Counted from the first letter of the stretch, positions 14,307 through 23,543 are shown. The stretch is DNA of 23,725 nucleotides from Streptococcus sp. (GCA_003521145.1 DOTL01000014.1:1-23725), one strand, 5' to 3'. Notes: generated by a model not told the origin, from the sequence alone. A program made the numbers and translations.

Positions 14307-17300
14307 TTATTTTCCAGTAAAGTATTTGACTGCTGACGCAAAGAGGTGTTGGTCTTTATTTCCTGGAATATTTTGGAAGAGACCGTCTTCGAAACGTTCT
14401 GAGTGACCCATCTTACCAATAATTTGACCATTCTTACTTGTGATACCTTCGATAGCATTCACAGATCCATTTGGATTATATTTAGAATTCATACTTGGTT
14501 TACCTTCGAAGTCAACATATTGGGTAAAGATTTGACCATTGTCACGAAGCTCTGCGAATTCCTCAGCTGTCACGACAAATTTACCTTCACCGTGTGATAC
14601 TGGGATAGCATGGATGTCACCAACTTCTACTCCGGCAAGCAATGGTGAGTTAGTATTGGCAATACGTGTTTCAACCATCTTAGCCACGTGTTGGTTGGCA
14701 TCATTGTAGAAGAGGGTTGGACTAGTACAGCTTGCATCCTCAAAGTTACCGTATGGAAGAAGACCTGATTTAACAAGGGCTTGGAATCCGTTACAGATAC
14801 CAATAATCAAACCACCACGTTCGATGAAGCTATCAATGGCTGCACGTACTTTTTCATTTAGCAAGATGTTAACGATGAATTTAGCTGATCCATCTGGTTC
14901 ATCGGCTGCTGAGAAACCACCTGCAAAGAAGATAATATTCGCTTTTTCGATATTGTCAACCATGGTGTCAACAGACTTGACAATCGCCTCTTCATTAAGT
15001 GTCACAAATGGTACCAAGTTGACTTTTGCACCTTCTTTTTCAAAGGCCTTAGCTGAATCGTACTCAGAGTTAGTACCTGGGAATACTGGTATGTAAACCA
15101 CTGGTGTCTCAACTGTTTCTTTAGCTTTGATCACAGCATCAGATGCCACAACAGGTACTTCTTCCAACTCAGTTGCTTGTGCAAATTCCGTTGGGTAAAC
15201 CTCTTCCAATTTACCTTGGAAGGCACTGTCAAGTTTGTGTCCATCAAGCGTTACACCATTGACAGTAAGTGTAAAGTCAGCTGTTGTTTGTCCAATCTTG
15301 GCAAAACCTGAAATCTCTTCCGGAGATGTGAAGACGAATCCACCCAATTGAGCTGTCAAGGCAGTCTCAAGATTTTCAAGGGTTACAGTGGCACCAATAT
15401 GGTTACCGAATGTTGCAAGTGCAAGAGCTTCAACCACACCACCATATTTAACTGCTGATGCAGCCGTGACTTTATGGTCAGCTTGGATAGCTTCAAATTG
15501 AGCAAAGTTAGATTTAATAAGATCGAAGTCAATTTCTTGTGCCAAAGCTTGACCTGGGATGTAATAGATATTTTCACCAGCGGCTTTAAATTCTGGAGAA
15601 AGAACCTTACGGCTATCTGCAGTTGTCACCCCAAAAGCAACCAAGGTTGGTGGTACTGTCAATTCTTCAAAGGTACCAGACATTGAGTCTTTACCACCGA
15701 TAGATGGCAAACCAAGTTGGATCTGAGCTTCAATGGAGCCAAGAAGAGCTGAGACTGGTTGACCAAAACGCTCTGCTTGTTTATCCATACGCTCGAAGTA
15801 TTCTTGATAAGAGAAACGAGCCTTTGACCAGTTTGCACCAGCAGCAACCAAACGAGCAGTTGCTTCGATGACCGCGTAAGCCGCACCATGATATGGAGAC
15901 CATTCTGCTACATAAGGGTTGAATCCTTGCGCCATGACAGAAGCAGTTGTTGTCACACCATGTTGGACTGGCAATTTCTGTACAGAAGCTTCAGTTGGTG
16001 TGATTTGATAGCGACCACCTAGTGGGTGATTGACTGTTGAACGACCAACTGAGCTATCAAAGATGGTTTGCAACCCTTTTTGACTAGCATGGTTCAGGTC
16101 AGCCAAGACTTCAAGAGTATCCGTTTCAAGTGTTTCAGCAGATGTTTGACGTTCTTCTGGAAGCTTGACATCCTTGTCAACTACCTTAGCATCTACAACT
16201 ACACGCACACCATTTGTATCAAGGAAACGACGTTCCAAATCAACGATGGTTTCGCCATTCCAGTGCATGACAAGATTTGGTTTTTCAGTTACTGTTGCAA
16301 CGACAACAGCATCAATATTTTCTTTATTACATTCAGCAACAAATGCATTTACATCTTCTGGACGAACCACTACAGCCATACGCTCTTGAGATTCAGAGAT
16401 AGCAATTTCTGTACCGTTCAAGCCTTGGTATTTCAATGGCACTTTGTCTAGATCAATTTCAAGACCATCTGCCAATTCACCGATAGCAACACAGACACCA
16501 CCAGCACCAAAGTCATTTGATTTCTTGATAAGACGTGTTACTTCACCGTTACGGAAAAGACGTTGAATCTTACGTTCTTCGATGGCATTCCCTTTTTGAA
16601 CCTCAGCAACAGCTGTTTCAACAGATTCAACTGTTTGAACTTTAGATGAACCTGTCGCACCACCGACACCGTCACGTCCAGTCTTACCACCGAGCAAGAT
16701 AATCACATCACCTGCTTCAGGTTTTTCACGAACAACATTTTCCTTAGGAGCCGCACCGACAACGGCACCTAGCTCCATACGCTTAGCAACGAAACCTGGG
16801 TGGAAGTATTCACGAACATAGGTTGTTGCAAGACCAATTTGGTTACCGTATGAAGAATAACCGTGAGCTGCTGTCTTAGAAATCACTTGTTGTGGCAATT
16901 TACCAGCAAGAGTTTCAGCAATTGGTGTTGTAATATCACCAGCACCTGAGATACGCATGGCTTGGTAAACATATGAACGCCCTGACAATGGGTCACGAAT
17001 GGCACCACCAATACAAGTAGCCGCACCACCAAATGGTTCAATTTCAGTTGGGTGGTTATGAGTTTCGTTTTTGAACATGAGAAGCCATGGTTCTTTCACA
17101 CCATTGACATCCACTTCAATTTCAACTGAGCAAGCATTGATTTCATCAGATACTTCCAGGTCATCCAAACGACCATTGGCACGCTCGTAACGACAAAAAA
17201 TAGTCGCCATATCCATCAAGGTTTGAGGTTTTTCTGTACGTCCCAACTCATCACGCATGGCAATATACTTGTCATAAGTCGCTTGCAATTGTTTTTCAAA

Positions 17301-18032
17301 TTTAGAAGCTGAGAAGTCGATGTTTTTCAACTCAGTCTCGAAAGTTGTGTGACGGCAGTGGTCAGACCAGTAAGTATCTAAAACCTTAAGCTCAGTTTCA
17401 GTTGGTACACGTCCAATAGACTTGAAGTAATCTTGAATGAAGAGAAGGTCATCCACTTCCATTGCCAATCCTTGCTCTGCCTTATACTTAGCAAAATCTT
17501 CTGCCGTATAGCTTTCAAAGAAATCCAAGCTTGGAATGGTCTTGTCAGACTCAAAGAAATCCTGTTTCGCAATGCCAACAGTGATATCTTTGAAACGAGA
17601 ATCCACTGGGTTCAAGAGGTAGTTTTTGACAGCTTCCAACTCATTCGCATCAATATCCTTGTTAACCAAGTAAAGTTGCGCTGTGTTCACTGTTACATCA
17701 TTTGAACTACCAAGCAAAAGCAAAGCTTCTTGTGAAGAGGCGGCACGTTGATCAAATTGACCAGGCAAACTTTCAATAGCAAAGAAAGCATACTTCTCAA
17801 GATCAGCCTTAACCGCAGCTTCATCCAAAACAGTATCAGTCACTTGCTCAGAGAAGATGTGTTTTTCCGCACGCGCAAACAAGTCCTCTGCCAAATTAAA
17901 GACATCGTAAACCTGAACGATACGAAGATCATTCAAAGTTTTCAACTGAAGATTATGCTGTAATTCTTTTACTAAATAGTCCGATTTCACACGAAAATCA
18001 GTTTTTTTCTCAACGAAAATACGTTTATCCAT
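14307..18032 (-). CDS. purL: Phosphoribosylformylglycinamidine synthase, single-chain
   Basis: Converts FGAR, glutamine and ATP to FGAM. At 1241 residues it is a single-chain enzyme holding both the synthetase part and the glutaminase, as usual in streptococci, unlike the PurS-PurQ-PurL complex of Bacillus. An N-terminal PurS-like region is followed by the linker with WSDHCRHTTFETEL (key residues of the FGAR site), FKNETHNHPTEIEPFGGAATC and GGKDSMSGTFEEL. The C-terminal class I glutaminase shows the nucleophile Cys1080 in GICNGFQAL, with His1210 and Glu1212 in MGHSERFE. It lies 66 nt after purC. ATG 18032 follows AAGGAAA. It is intact. Confidence 0.98.
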   Translation of the reverse strand: MDKRIFVEKKTDFRVKSDYLVKELQHNLQLKTLNDLRIVQVYDVFNLAEDLFARAEKHIFSEQVTDTVLDEAAVKADLEKYAFFAIESLPGQFDQRAASSQEALLLLGSSNDVTVNTAQLYLVNKDIDANELEAVKNYLLNPVDSRFKDITVGIAKQDFFESDKTIPSLDFFESYTAEDFAKYKAEQGLAMEVDDLLFIQDYFKSIGRVPTETELKVLDTYWSDHCRHTTFETELKNIDFSASKFEKQLQATYDKYIAMRDELGRTEKPQTLMDMATIFCRYERANGRLDDLEVSDEINACSVEIEVDVNGVKEPWLLMFKNETHNHPTEIEPFGGAATCIGGAIRDPLSGRSYVYQAMRISGAGDITTPIAETLAGKLPQQVISKTAAHGYSSYGNQIGLATTYVREYFHPGFVAKRMELGAVVGAAPKENVVREKPEAGDVIILLGGKTGRDGVGGATGSSKVQTVESVETAVAEVQKGNAIEERKIQRLFRNGEVTRLIKKSNDFGAGGVCVAIGELADGLEIDLDKVPLKYQGLNGTEIAISESQERMAVVVRPEDVNAFVAECNKENIDAVVVATVTEKPNLVMHWNGETIVDLERRFLDTNGVRVVVDAKVVDKDVKLPEERQTSAETLETDTLEVLADLNHASQKGLQTIFDSSVGRSTVNHPLGGRYQITPTEASVQKLPVQHGVTTTASVMAQGFNPYVAEWSPYHGAAYAVIEATARLVAAGANWSKARFSYQEYFERMDKQAERFGQPVSALLGSIEAQIQLGLPSIGGKDSMSGTFEELTVPPTLVAFGVTTADSRKVLSPEFKAAGENIYYIPGQALAQEIDFDLIKSNFAQFEAIQADHKVTAASAVKYGGVVEALALATFGNHIGATVTLENLETALTAQLGGFVFTSPEEISGFAKIGQTTADFTLTVNGVTLDGHKLDSAFQGKLEEVYPTEFAQATELEEVPVVASDAVIKAKETVETPVVYIPVFPGTNSEYDSAKAFEKEGAKVNLVPFVTLNEEAIVKSVDTMVDNIEKANIIFFAGGFSAADEPDGSAKFIVNILLNEKVRAAIDSFIERGGLIIGICNGFQALVKSGLLPYGNFEDASCTSPTLFYNDANQHVAKMVETRIANTNSPLLAGVEVGDIHAIPVSHGEGKFVVTAEEFAELRDNGQIFTQYVDFEGKPSMNSKYNPNGSVNAIEGITSKNGQIIGKMGHSERFEDGLFQNIPGNKDQHLFASAVKYFTGK

Positions 18033-18098
18033 TTTATTTCCTTTATCTATTTCTACTTAAAGATTGTAATGAAGACCAAGTATTCTATTTGTAAAAGG

Positions 18099-18806
18099 CT
18101 ACTTCAATCCTTGCAATTTTTCTAATACAACTTCATAAACATCTGTCAAGCTTCCAAGATCACGACGGAAAACATCCTTGTCCATATGGTGCCCTTCAGC
18201 ATCCCAGAGGCGGCAGTTATCTGGTGAGAATTCATCTGCCAAGATAATCTTGCCATCCTTATCAAAACCGAATTCCAATTTGAAGTCAATCAAACGAAGA
18301 CCAATTTGTGCAAACCAATCTTTAAGCAATTCATTGATACGAAGCGTTTCTTCCTTGATATAAGCAATTTGTTCATCATTGGCAATATCCAAGAACTTCA
18401 CATGCTCATCATTGATGAATGGGTCATCCAAATCATCGTTCTTGTAGTAAAATTCAACGATTGGAGTTTTCAAGTCCAAACCTTCTTCAACGCCAAAACG
18501 TTTAGAAAAAGAACCCGCAGTCACATTACGAAGAACAACCTCCAAAGGAATAATAGTAACTTTCTTGTTAAGTTGTTCGGTATCAGAAATACGTTCGATA
18601 AAGTGAGTAGCTACTCCCGCAGCATTCAATTTTTCAAAAATAAGAGACGAAATCTGATTATTTAGCACACCTTTTCCTTTAATAGTTTCCTTACGAGCAC
18701 CATTAAGCATGGTTGCCTGGTCCTTATAGACCGACTTAATCACATTTTCGTCTTCTGTACTATAAATATCTTTAGCTTTCCCAGTATAAATCAGTTGGTT
18801 TGACAT
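18099..18806 (-). CDS. purC: SAICAR synthetase
   Basis: Couples CAIR and aspartate with ATP to give SAICAR. The 235 residues are typical of the short bacterial form. It begins MSNQLIYTGKAKDIYST; the two SAICAR signatures are seen as IPLEVVLRNVTAGS (86-99) and LADEFSPD (189-196). ATG 18806 is preceded by AAAGG, which is overlapped by a PurBox-like sequence. It is the first gene of the purC-L-F-M-N-H operon, and its promoter region carries a PurBox 75 nt before the likely start of transcription. Confidence 0.98.
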   Translation of the reverse strand: MSNQLIYTGKAKDIYSTEDENVIKSVYKDQATMLNGARKETIKGKGVLNNQISSLIFEKLNAAGVATHFIERISDTEQLNKKVTIIPLEVVLRNVTAGSFSKRFGVEEGLDLKTPIVEFYYKNDDLDDPFINDEHVKFLDIANDEQIAYIKEETLRINELLKDWFAQIGLRLIDFKLEFGFDKDGKIILADEFSPDNCRLWDAEGHHMDKDVFRRDLGSLTDVYEVVLEKLQGLK

Positions 18807-18809
18807 GGA

Positions 18810-18822
18810 ATTGTTCGCCTTT
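18810..18822 (-). promoter_or_regulatory. Second PurBox-like sequence in the purC leader
   Basis: Minus-strand AAAGGCGAACAAT matches AWWWCCGAACWWT at 11 of 13 positions (GG in place of WC) and overlaps the purC Shine-Dalgarno sequence. It may bind PurR, but could be chance. Confidence 0.35.
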
Positions 18823-18839
18823 CAAGTTTATTCGTCTTA

Positions 18840-18868
18840 ATTATACCACACCATAATCCAAAAACCAA
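18840..18868 (-). promoter_or_regulatory. purC operon promoter
   Basis: Minus-strand TTGGTT (18868-18863), a 17-nt spacer and TATAAT (18845-18840) make a clear sigma-A promoter. The expected start of transcription is about 18833, giving a 26-nt leader before purC. Confidence 0.8.
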
Positions 18869-18901
18869 CATATAGCAAACTTTATTACTTTAGTAAAAAA
18901 C

Positions 18902-18914
18902 AACGTTCGTATTT
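18902..18914 (-). promoter_or_regulatory. PurBox of the purC operon
   Basis: Minus-strand AAATACGAACGTT matches the PurBox AWWWCCGAACWWT at 11 of 13 positions. Its centre (18908) is about 75 nt before the predicted transcription start, the position known for PurR-activated purC in Lactococcus lactis. PurR activation in response to PRPP is therefore expected. Confidence 0.75.
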
Positions 18915-18951
18915 TGGTTCTTTTTTAGAGTTTCTTAATAATAATGTATAG

Positions 18952-19008
18952 AAAAAAGGAGTGTGACAGAACTAAATCCATATAACATTTAGTTTCTTGC
19001 CTCACTCC
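18952..19008 (-). terminator. Terminator of plsX-acpP
   Basis: A long imperfect hairpin on the minus strand: GGAGTG/CACTCC ends (19008-19003 with 18963-18958) around an inner stem AGAAACTAAAT/ATTTAGTTCT, followed by six Ts (18957-18952). It insulates the purC promoter from upstream transcription. Confidence 0.75.
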
Positions 19009-19077
19009 AACAAAATAACAATCGTATAGTACACAACTATTATATTATTATGTCTAGCTTTCTTATTCTTTATTCAA

Positions 19078-19308
19078 TTACTCAGACAAATAGTCCAACA
19101 AATCAGCTACCTTAACCATATGGTCAATAGTATCATCGGAAATCTCAAGGTCGAACTCATCCTCCAAATTAATAATGAATTCCATAAGCTCTATGGAGTC
19201 CACACCCAAGTCATCTAATTTGGTATCTTCGGTTAATACAATGTCCTCTTTACCCATCTGCTCTTGAATAACGAGCTGCATTTTCTGAAGAATTACTACT
19301 CTACTCAT
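19078..19308 (-). CDS. acpP: Acyl carrier protein
   Basis: A 76-residue acidic four-helix carrier. The 4'-phosphopantetheine attachment site is Ser38 in DLGVDSIELMEF; the more usual form is DSL. Acidic helices on both sides (EDEFDLEISDD) are typical. Its ATG overlaps the plsX TGA (TGATG), implying coupling: PlsX takes acyl groups from acyl-ACP for phospholipid synthesis. Streptococci often have a second ACP in the fatty-acid operon; this is the plsX-linked one, so a role in handling acyl chains for PlsX is likely but inferred. Confidence 0.93.
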   Translation of the reverse strand: MSRVVILQKMQLVIQEQMGKEDIVLTEDTKLDDLGVDSIELMEFIINLEDEFDLEISDDTIDHMVKVADLLDYLSE

Positions 19309-20312
19309 CAGTTAGCCTCCTCTTTCGGACTAAAGGCTTCAACTAGTTGCTCAACAACCTTAGTATCAAGCATCATACGAACCTGCTTAATAGTGTAGTA
19401 AACCGCCTTAGTATCACTAGATCCATGACATTTTACTACGGGAGCTTTAAGGCCAAAGAGAACCGCACCTCCAGCGCTAGAGTAATCCATAGTCTCTTTC
19501 ATACCTTTTAGGCTATCTTTCAAAAGGAAAGCACCTAACTTAGCTTTAAGACCACCATTCATAATAGCTGACTTAAGAGTCTTCATGGCACCAAGTCCCA
19601 TTCCTTCAATCGCCTTAAGAACTGCATTCCCTGTGAAACCATCAGCTACGACCACATCAGCAGCTCCAGACATGATTTCACGCGCCTCAACATTACCAAT
19701 AAAGTTAATACTTTGCTCCTTAGATAAGAGCTCAAAAGCCTCCTTACGAAGACTATCCCCCTTTGTTTCCTCAGTCCCATTATTAAGGAGACCTACACGA
19801 GGACTGGCAATTCCACGCACATTTTTAGCATAGAAAGATCCTAAAGTAGCATATTGATGCAAATGGCTAGCTGTATTTTCCGCATTAGCACCTAAATCAA
19901 GCATATCAAAGGGTTGACCAGTAAAACTCGGCATTGTTGACATAAGACCCGGACGCTCAACTCCCTTAATACGTCCTACCACGAAGAGACCTGCAGCCAG
20001 AAGGGCACCTGTATTTCCCGCAGAAATCACGGCACCTGCTTTTTTCTCCTTAACAGCCTGTGCACCTAAGACCATTGAAGCTTTTTTCTTCTTACGAATA
20101 GCTTTAGCTGGCTCATCATCCGAATTTATCTTTTCATCAGTATGCACAATGCTCACACGTTCATTCGCTGTCAAATAGGTCTTAATTTTAGCTTCATCAC
20201 CATAAAGCTGGATTTCAATATCTTTGAAATCTGCTATAGCTTGGTTGACACCCTCTACAATTGCTTGTGGCGCATTATCGCCACCCATAGCATCCACTGC
20301 AATTACATGCAT
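19308..20312 (-). CDS. plsX: Phosphate acyltransferase PlsX
   Basis: Makes acyl-phosphate from acyl-ACP and phosphate, the donor for PlsY in phosphatidic acid synthesis; a peripheral membrane enzyme. With ATG 20312 the product is 334 residues and starts MHVIAVDAMGGDNAP, the conserved N-terminus. GGGAG lies 6 nt before this ATG, so the ten extra upstream codons are not used. Other family blocks are SAGNTGALLAAG, DLGANAEN and VVADGFTGNAVLKA. Translationally coupled to acpP. Confidence 0.97.
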   Translation of the reverse strand: MHVIAVDAMGGDNAPQAIVEGVNQAIADFKDIEIQLYGDEAKIKTYLTANERVSIVHTDEKINSDDEPAKAIRKKKKASMVLGAQAVKEKKAGAVISAGNTGALLAAGLFVVGRIKGVERPGLMSTMPSFTGQPFDMLDLGANAENTASHLHQYATLGSFYAKNVRGIASPRVGLLNNGTEETKGDSLRKEAFELLSKEQSINFIGNVEAREIMSGAADVVVADGFTGNAVLKAIEGMGLGAMKTLKSAIMNGGLKAKLGAFLLKDSLKGMKETMDYSSAGGAVLFGLKAPVVKCHGSSDTKAVYYTIKQVRMMLDTKVVEQLVEAFSPKEEAN

Positions 20313-20435
20313 AGCATTCTCCCTTTTGTCCTCTGCCATCAAACATAAACTCAGATTTCTATCAATAAAATATTATGTAACTAAAATAGACTAGTTCACT
20401 GTTTCTAGCAGAGTCTTTCAGCTTATTATCTTCTT

Positions 20436-20444
20436 ATTATAGCA
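20436..20444 (-). promoter_or_regulatory. Extended -10 promoter of plsX-acpP
   Basis: Minus-strand TGCTATAAT (20444-20436) is a perfect extended -10. The -35 17 nt upstream (TTAAAA) is weak. It would give a leader of about 115 nt before plsX. Confidence 0.6.
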
Positions 20445-20492
20445 CGAACTGATCCGCATTTTAACCCCTGAGACTGAAAACCATTACTTTCC

Positions 20493-20508
20493 TGTTTCAC
20501 GTGAAACA
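20493..20508. other. parS: parS centromere-like site (ParB/Spo0J binding)
   Basis: TGTTTCACGTGAAACA is a perfect 16-bp palindrome, identical to the consensus parS of Bacillus and other Firmicutes. It lies in the recO-plsX gap, 15 nt after the recO stop codon. ParB spreads from such sites and recruits SMC; they cluster near oriC, so this places the window in the origin region. It is not followed by a T-tract, so it is not a terminator. Confidence 0.9.
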
Positions 20509-20523
20509 AAAAGAAGATAATGT

Positions 20524-21297
20524 CTAGTCAGCACTATTTTCTTTATTCATAATATGCCCCCAAGAATTTAGATTATCAATAAACTTCTTACTTTTAAGAT
20601 TTATTCCAACATAATTATCATAGAGGTCATCAATAAACTGTCGTAGCTTTCGTTTCATGTCATCCTTAACAGATATACTTCTCAATTCTTCAAAAGAAAG
20701 CTCCTGAAAACGATCTAAAAGATAAGGTACATTAGGGTCTAAGTGGCTACGCCTTTCATCCTCTGCATAGTGATTTGGACAAAGTGGCCCGGAGAACTTA
20801 TACGAGAAATCAAAAGGAAGGCCTACACGATGGCAAAAGACACACTCGTGAAAATTCAAGCGTACGCCGAAACGGTCTAAAACCTGAATCTCAAAGATAT
20901 TAGTCAAGATTTCATAATCCAAGCCTTCTTCCATTAATTCAAGTGTTTTCTCCAAAAATGCAAACAATTGCGCATCTGTCACACCATCAGCAATAGCAGC
21001 ATCTGTCAGAGCAGCTAAATAAGTCGCATAAGACAGCTTGAAAATATCGTTTGTAATTTCCTTGAAGGATTCTGCTTGACTATAATCCTCTATGAAAGAT
21101 AAACCCTCATCATTTACAGTCATCATGAATTCAGCGATGGTTAAAGGTTGAAACACAGCACTTAATTTACCTGACCCACCACCTCTAACAAAAAACATCC
21201 GTTTACCAGCTTTCTCGGTAAAAATCTTAACCAGCTTATCATTCTCACGATAATTACGATTGAAGAGGACAAGCCCTCTACTCCCAAGCTTCTGCAT
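20524..21297 (-). CDS. recO: DNA repair protein RecO
   Basis: Loads RecA on gapped DNA with RecF/RecR and anneals single strands. The 257 residues fit. The N-terminal OB fold (about 1-80, SRGLVLFNRNYRENDKLVKI) is followed by a helical domain and a zinc-binding cluster, with Cys152, Cys155, Cys173 and His176 visible (ECVFC and LCPNH). The last ligand is His where many members have Cys. The gene overlaps the 3' end of araT by 20 nt in another frame, so the two share a transcript. No standard terminator follows; a parS site does. Confidence 0.96.
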   Translation of the reverse strand: MQKLGSRGLVLFNRNYRENDKLVKIFTEKAGKRMFFVRGGGSGKLSAVFQPLTIAEFMMTVNDEGLSFIEDYSQAESFKEITNDIFKLSYATYLAALTDAAIADGVTDAQLFAFLEKTLELMEEGLDYEILTNIFEIQVLDRFGVRLNFHECVFCHRVGLPFDFSYKFSGPLCPNHYAEDERRSHLDPNVPYLLDRFQELSFEELRSISVKDDMKRKLRQFIDDLYDNYVGINLKSKKFIDNLNSWGHIMNKENSAD

Positions 21298-22459
21298 GTT
21301 CTTCCATAAACTCTCTCAAACGAGTCATAGCTGTTTCAATAGTATCCATGCTAGCTGCATACGACAAGCGAACATAGCCTTCGCCATACTTCCCAAAAGC
21401 AACCCCTGGGATAATCGCAATAGCCTTTTCACGAGCAAAGTCTTGACAGAACTTAAAGGAGTCATGATTATATCCTTCTGGAATCTTAGCAAAGATATAG
21501 AAAGCACCATCAGGTTTAATAATTTTGAAACCAAGTTCAGTCATTTTTTCAAGAATATAATCACGACGCTTCAAATACTCAACTTTCATTGGTTGGGCAT
21601 CATCCTTACCAGCAGATAAGGCTTCAATAGCTGCAAATTGTGCCATAGTAGCTGCAGCTGTTACCAAATACTGGTGACTCTTAATCAACTGAGCCGTCAA
21701 AACTGCAGGTGCAAAAATCAAACCAATACGCCACCCCGTCATCGCATGAGATTTAGACAAACCATTAATAAAAATTGTTTGTTCCGGCAAATACTCAGCA
21801 ATAGATACATGTTGGTCCACATAAGTTAGCTCCGAGTAAACTTCATCACTAACAACAAAAATATGGTATTTTTTCAGAACTTCAGCCAAATCCTCAATCT
21901 GTTGACGTGAGTAAGTCACACCTGTTGGGTTAGTTGGGTAGTTAAGCAAAACGGCTTTAAGCTTATCACCCTGCTCCAAAATTGCCTTTTCTAACATCTC
22001 CGGAGTTAAAACAAAATCATTAGCTGTTGTATCAATTTCAACAATTTCAGCACCAACTATATTTGCAATCGGCTCATATCCCGGATAGGCTGGTGCGGGT
22101 AAAAGAATCGTATCTCCTGGCTCCAAAATAGCAGTCAAAGTTGCAGAAAGGGCTTCTGTAGCTCCAATAGTCACCAAAATTTCATTATCTGGGTTATAAG
22201 TAAGATTATATTTTTCCTTAACAAAATCTGCCGCAGCTTGACGCAAAGCAGGAAGTCCTGCCATACCTGTATAGTGAGACTGGTTAGCATCGATAGCAGC
22301 TTTAGCTGCTTCTTTCACATGATCTGGAGTCGTAAAATCAGGTTCACCAAGTGTCAACTTTTTGATACCTGGTACATCTGAAATTGATTGGTCAAACTGA
22401 CGAATCATCGAAACTTCAATCTTATCTAAATTTTTATTAAAACGTTGTGTTAAATCCAT
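21278..22459 (-). CDS. araT: Class I aminotransferase (aromatic amino acid type)
   Basis: A PLP enzyme that moves amino groups between aromatic (and other) amino acids and 2-oxoglutarate. 393 residues from ATG 22459, chosen because AGAGG lies 8 nt before it; a GTG at 22468 overlaps that site. The PLP lysine is Lys236 in NGLSKSHAMTGWRIG; the fold-type I motifs YPTNPTG (about 174-180) and SDEVYSEL (204-211) are present. The symbol follows the lactic-acid-bacterial AraT in the same position upstream of recO; exact substrate range cannot be read from sequence. It has its own promoter after the prs terminator. Confidence 0.9.
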   Translation of the reverse strand: MDLTQRFNKNLDKIEVSMIRQFDQSISDVPGIKKLTLGEPDFTTPDHVKEAAKAAIDANQSHYTGMAGLPALRQAAADFVKEKYNLTYNPDNEILVTIGATEALSATLTAILEPGDTILLPAPAYPGYEPIANIVGAEIVEIDTTANDFVLTPEMLEKAILEQGDKLKAVLLNYPTNPTGVTYSRQQIEDLAEVLKKYHIFVVSDEVYSELTYVDQHVSIAEYLPEQTIFINGLSKSHAMTGWRIGLIFAPAVLTAQLIKSHQYLVTAAATMAQFAAIEALSAGKDDAQPMKVEYLKRRDYILEKMTELGFKIIKPDGAFYIFAKIPEGYNHDSFKFCQDFAREKAIAIIPGVAFGKYGEGYVRLSYAASMDTIETAMTRLREFMEEHAEAWE

Positions 22460-22489
22460 CACTGTCACCTCTTTGCAATTATGCCTTAC

Positions 22490-22518
22490 ATTATATCAAA
22501 AACTAAAACGCATTTAAA
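22490..22518 (-). promoter_or_regulatory. araT-recO promoter
   Basis: Minus-strand TTTAAA (22518-22513), 17-nt spacer, TATAAT (22495-22490). The -10 is perfect and the -35 moderate. Confidence 0.6.
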
Positions 22519-22521
22519 CAC

Positions 22522-22547
22522 AAAAAAAGCTAGCCTGGGCTAGCTTT
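22522..22547 (-). terminator. Terminator of prs
   Basis: The stem AAAGCTAGC/GCTAGCTTT (9 bp, 4-nt loop) with a run of seven Ts on the minus strand, starting 3 nt after the prs stop. Confidence 0.93.
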
Positions 22548-22550
22548 AGT

Positions 22551-23516
22551 CTATTTATGGCCCATTTCAAACAAAGGTGACAATGGACGTTTTTCATGAA
22601 TACGAATAATTGCCTCTGAAATCAAATCAGCAATTGAAATTTGTTCAATTTTATCAATCAAACGTTCTTCTGGAAGATAAATCGTGTCCAATACGACAAG
22701 CTTCTCAATAGCAGAGTTTTGAATATTATCAAGTGCTGGACCTGACAATACAGGGTGCGTACATGAGGCATAGACATGAGTCGCACCAGCTTCAGCAAGT
22801 GCATCCGCCGCATGACAGATTGTACCCGCAGTATCAATCATATCATCAATCAAGATACATGTTTTACCTTCAACATTACCAATGATATTCATAACCTCAG
22901 AAGTGTTCATTTTATCAACACTACGACGCTTATCAATGATTGCGATTGGTGTTTTCAAACATTGAGCAAGTTTTCGTGCACGAGTCACACCACCATGGTC
23001 TGGAGAAACAACAACAACATCATCTCCAGTAAGACCAGCACGATCAAAGTAATCTGCGATAAGTGGCGCACCCATCAAATGGTCTACAGGAATATCAAAG
23101 AATCCTTGAATTTGAGAAGCATGGAGGTCAACTGTCAAAAGTCGATTAACACCTGCAACCTCAAGCATATTAGCAACCAATTTAGATGTTATTGGCTCAC
23201 GTGAACGTGCCTTACGGTCTTGACGTGCATAACCATAATAAGGCATAACAACACTGATTGTTTCTGCACTTGCACGTTTTAGCGCATCAACCATAATCAA
23301 GATTTCCATCAAGTTATCATTTACAGGAGAGCTTGTAGATTGAAGAATAAAAACGTGATGACCACGGATAGATTCTTCAATATTAACTTGAATCTCACCA
23401 TCTGAAAATTCACGAACACTTGATTTTCCGAGTTCAATACCCATTTTATCAGCAACTTTTGCTGCTAATTCCTGGTTAGACGATAAAGCAAACAACTTCA
23501 AATTCGTATAAGACAT
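22551..23516 (-). CDS. prs: Ribose-phosphate pyrophosphokinase (PRPP synthetase)
   Basis: Makes PRPP from ribose 5-phosphate and ATP; PRPP is both the PurF substrate and the PurR signal, so it links functionally to the rest of the window. 321 residues from ATG 23516, preceded by GGAGG; a TTG at 23528 overlaps that site and is rejected. Motifs: YYGYARQDRK (93-102), PRPP synthetase signature DLHASQIQGFFDIPVD (130-145), flexible loop SPDHGGVTRARKLA (171-184), PRPP-binding LIDDMIDTAGT (222-232). A single-gene unit with its own promoter and terminator. Confidence 0.98.
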   Translation of the reverse strand: MSYTNLKLFALSSNQELAAKVADKMGIELGKSSVREFSDGEIQVNIEESIRGHHVFILQSTSSPVNDNLMEILIMVDALKRASAETISVVMPYYGYARQDRKARSREPITSKLVANMLEVAGVNRLLTVDLHASQIQGFFDIPVDHLMGAPLIADYFDRAGLTGDDVVVVSPDHGGVTRARKLAQCLKTPIAIIDKRRSVDKMNTSEVMNIIGNVEGKTCILIDDMIDTAGTICHAADALAEAGATHVYASCTHPVLSGPALDNIQNSAIEKLVVLDTIYLPEERLIDKIEQISIADLISEAIIRIHEKRPLSPLFEMGHK

Positions 23517-23543
23517 GATTTCCTCCAAAATATCTACTAACCC

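Noticed and set aside
20441..20453. Plus-strand CACGAACTGA resembling a PurBox core upstream of plsX
   Set aside because: It faces away from plsX towards recO's 3' end, matches the consensus poorly outside CGAAC, and no gene lies downstream in that orientation.
20493..20508. The palindrome after recO as a rho-independent terminator
   Set aside because: No T-tract follows on the minus strand, and the 16-mer is exactly the parS consensus.
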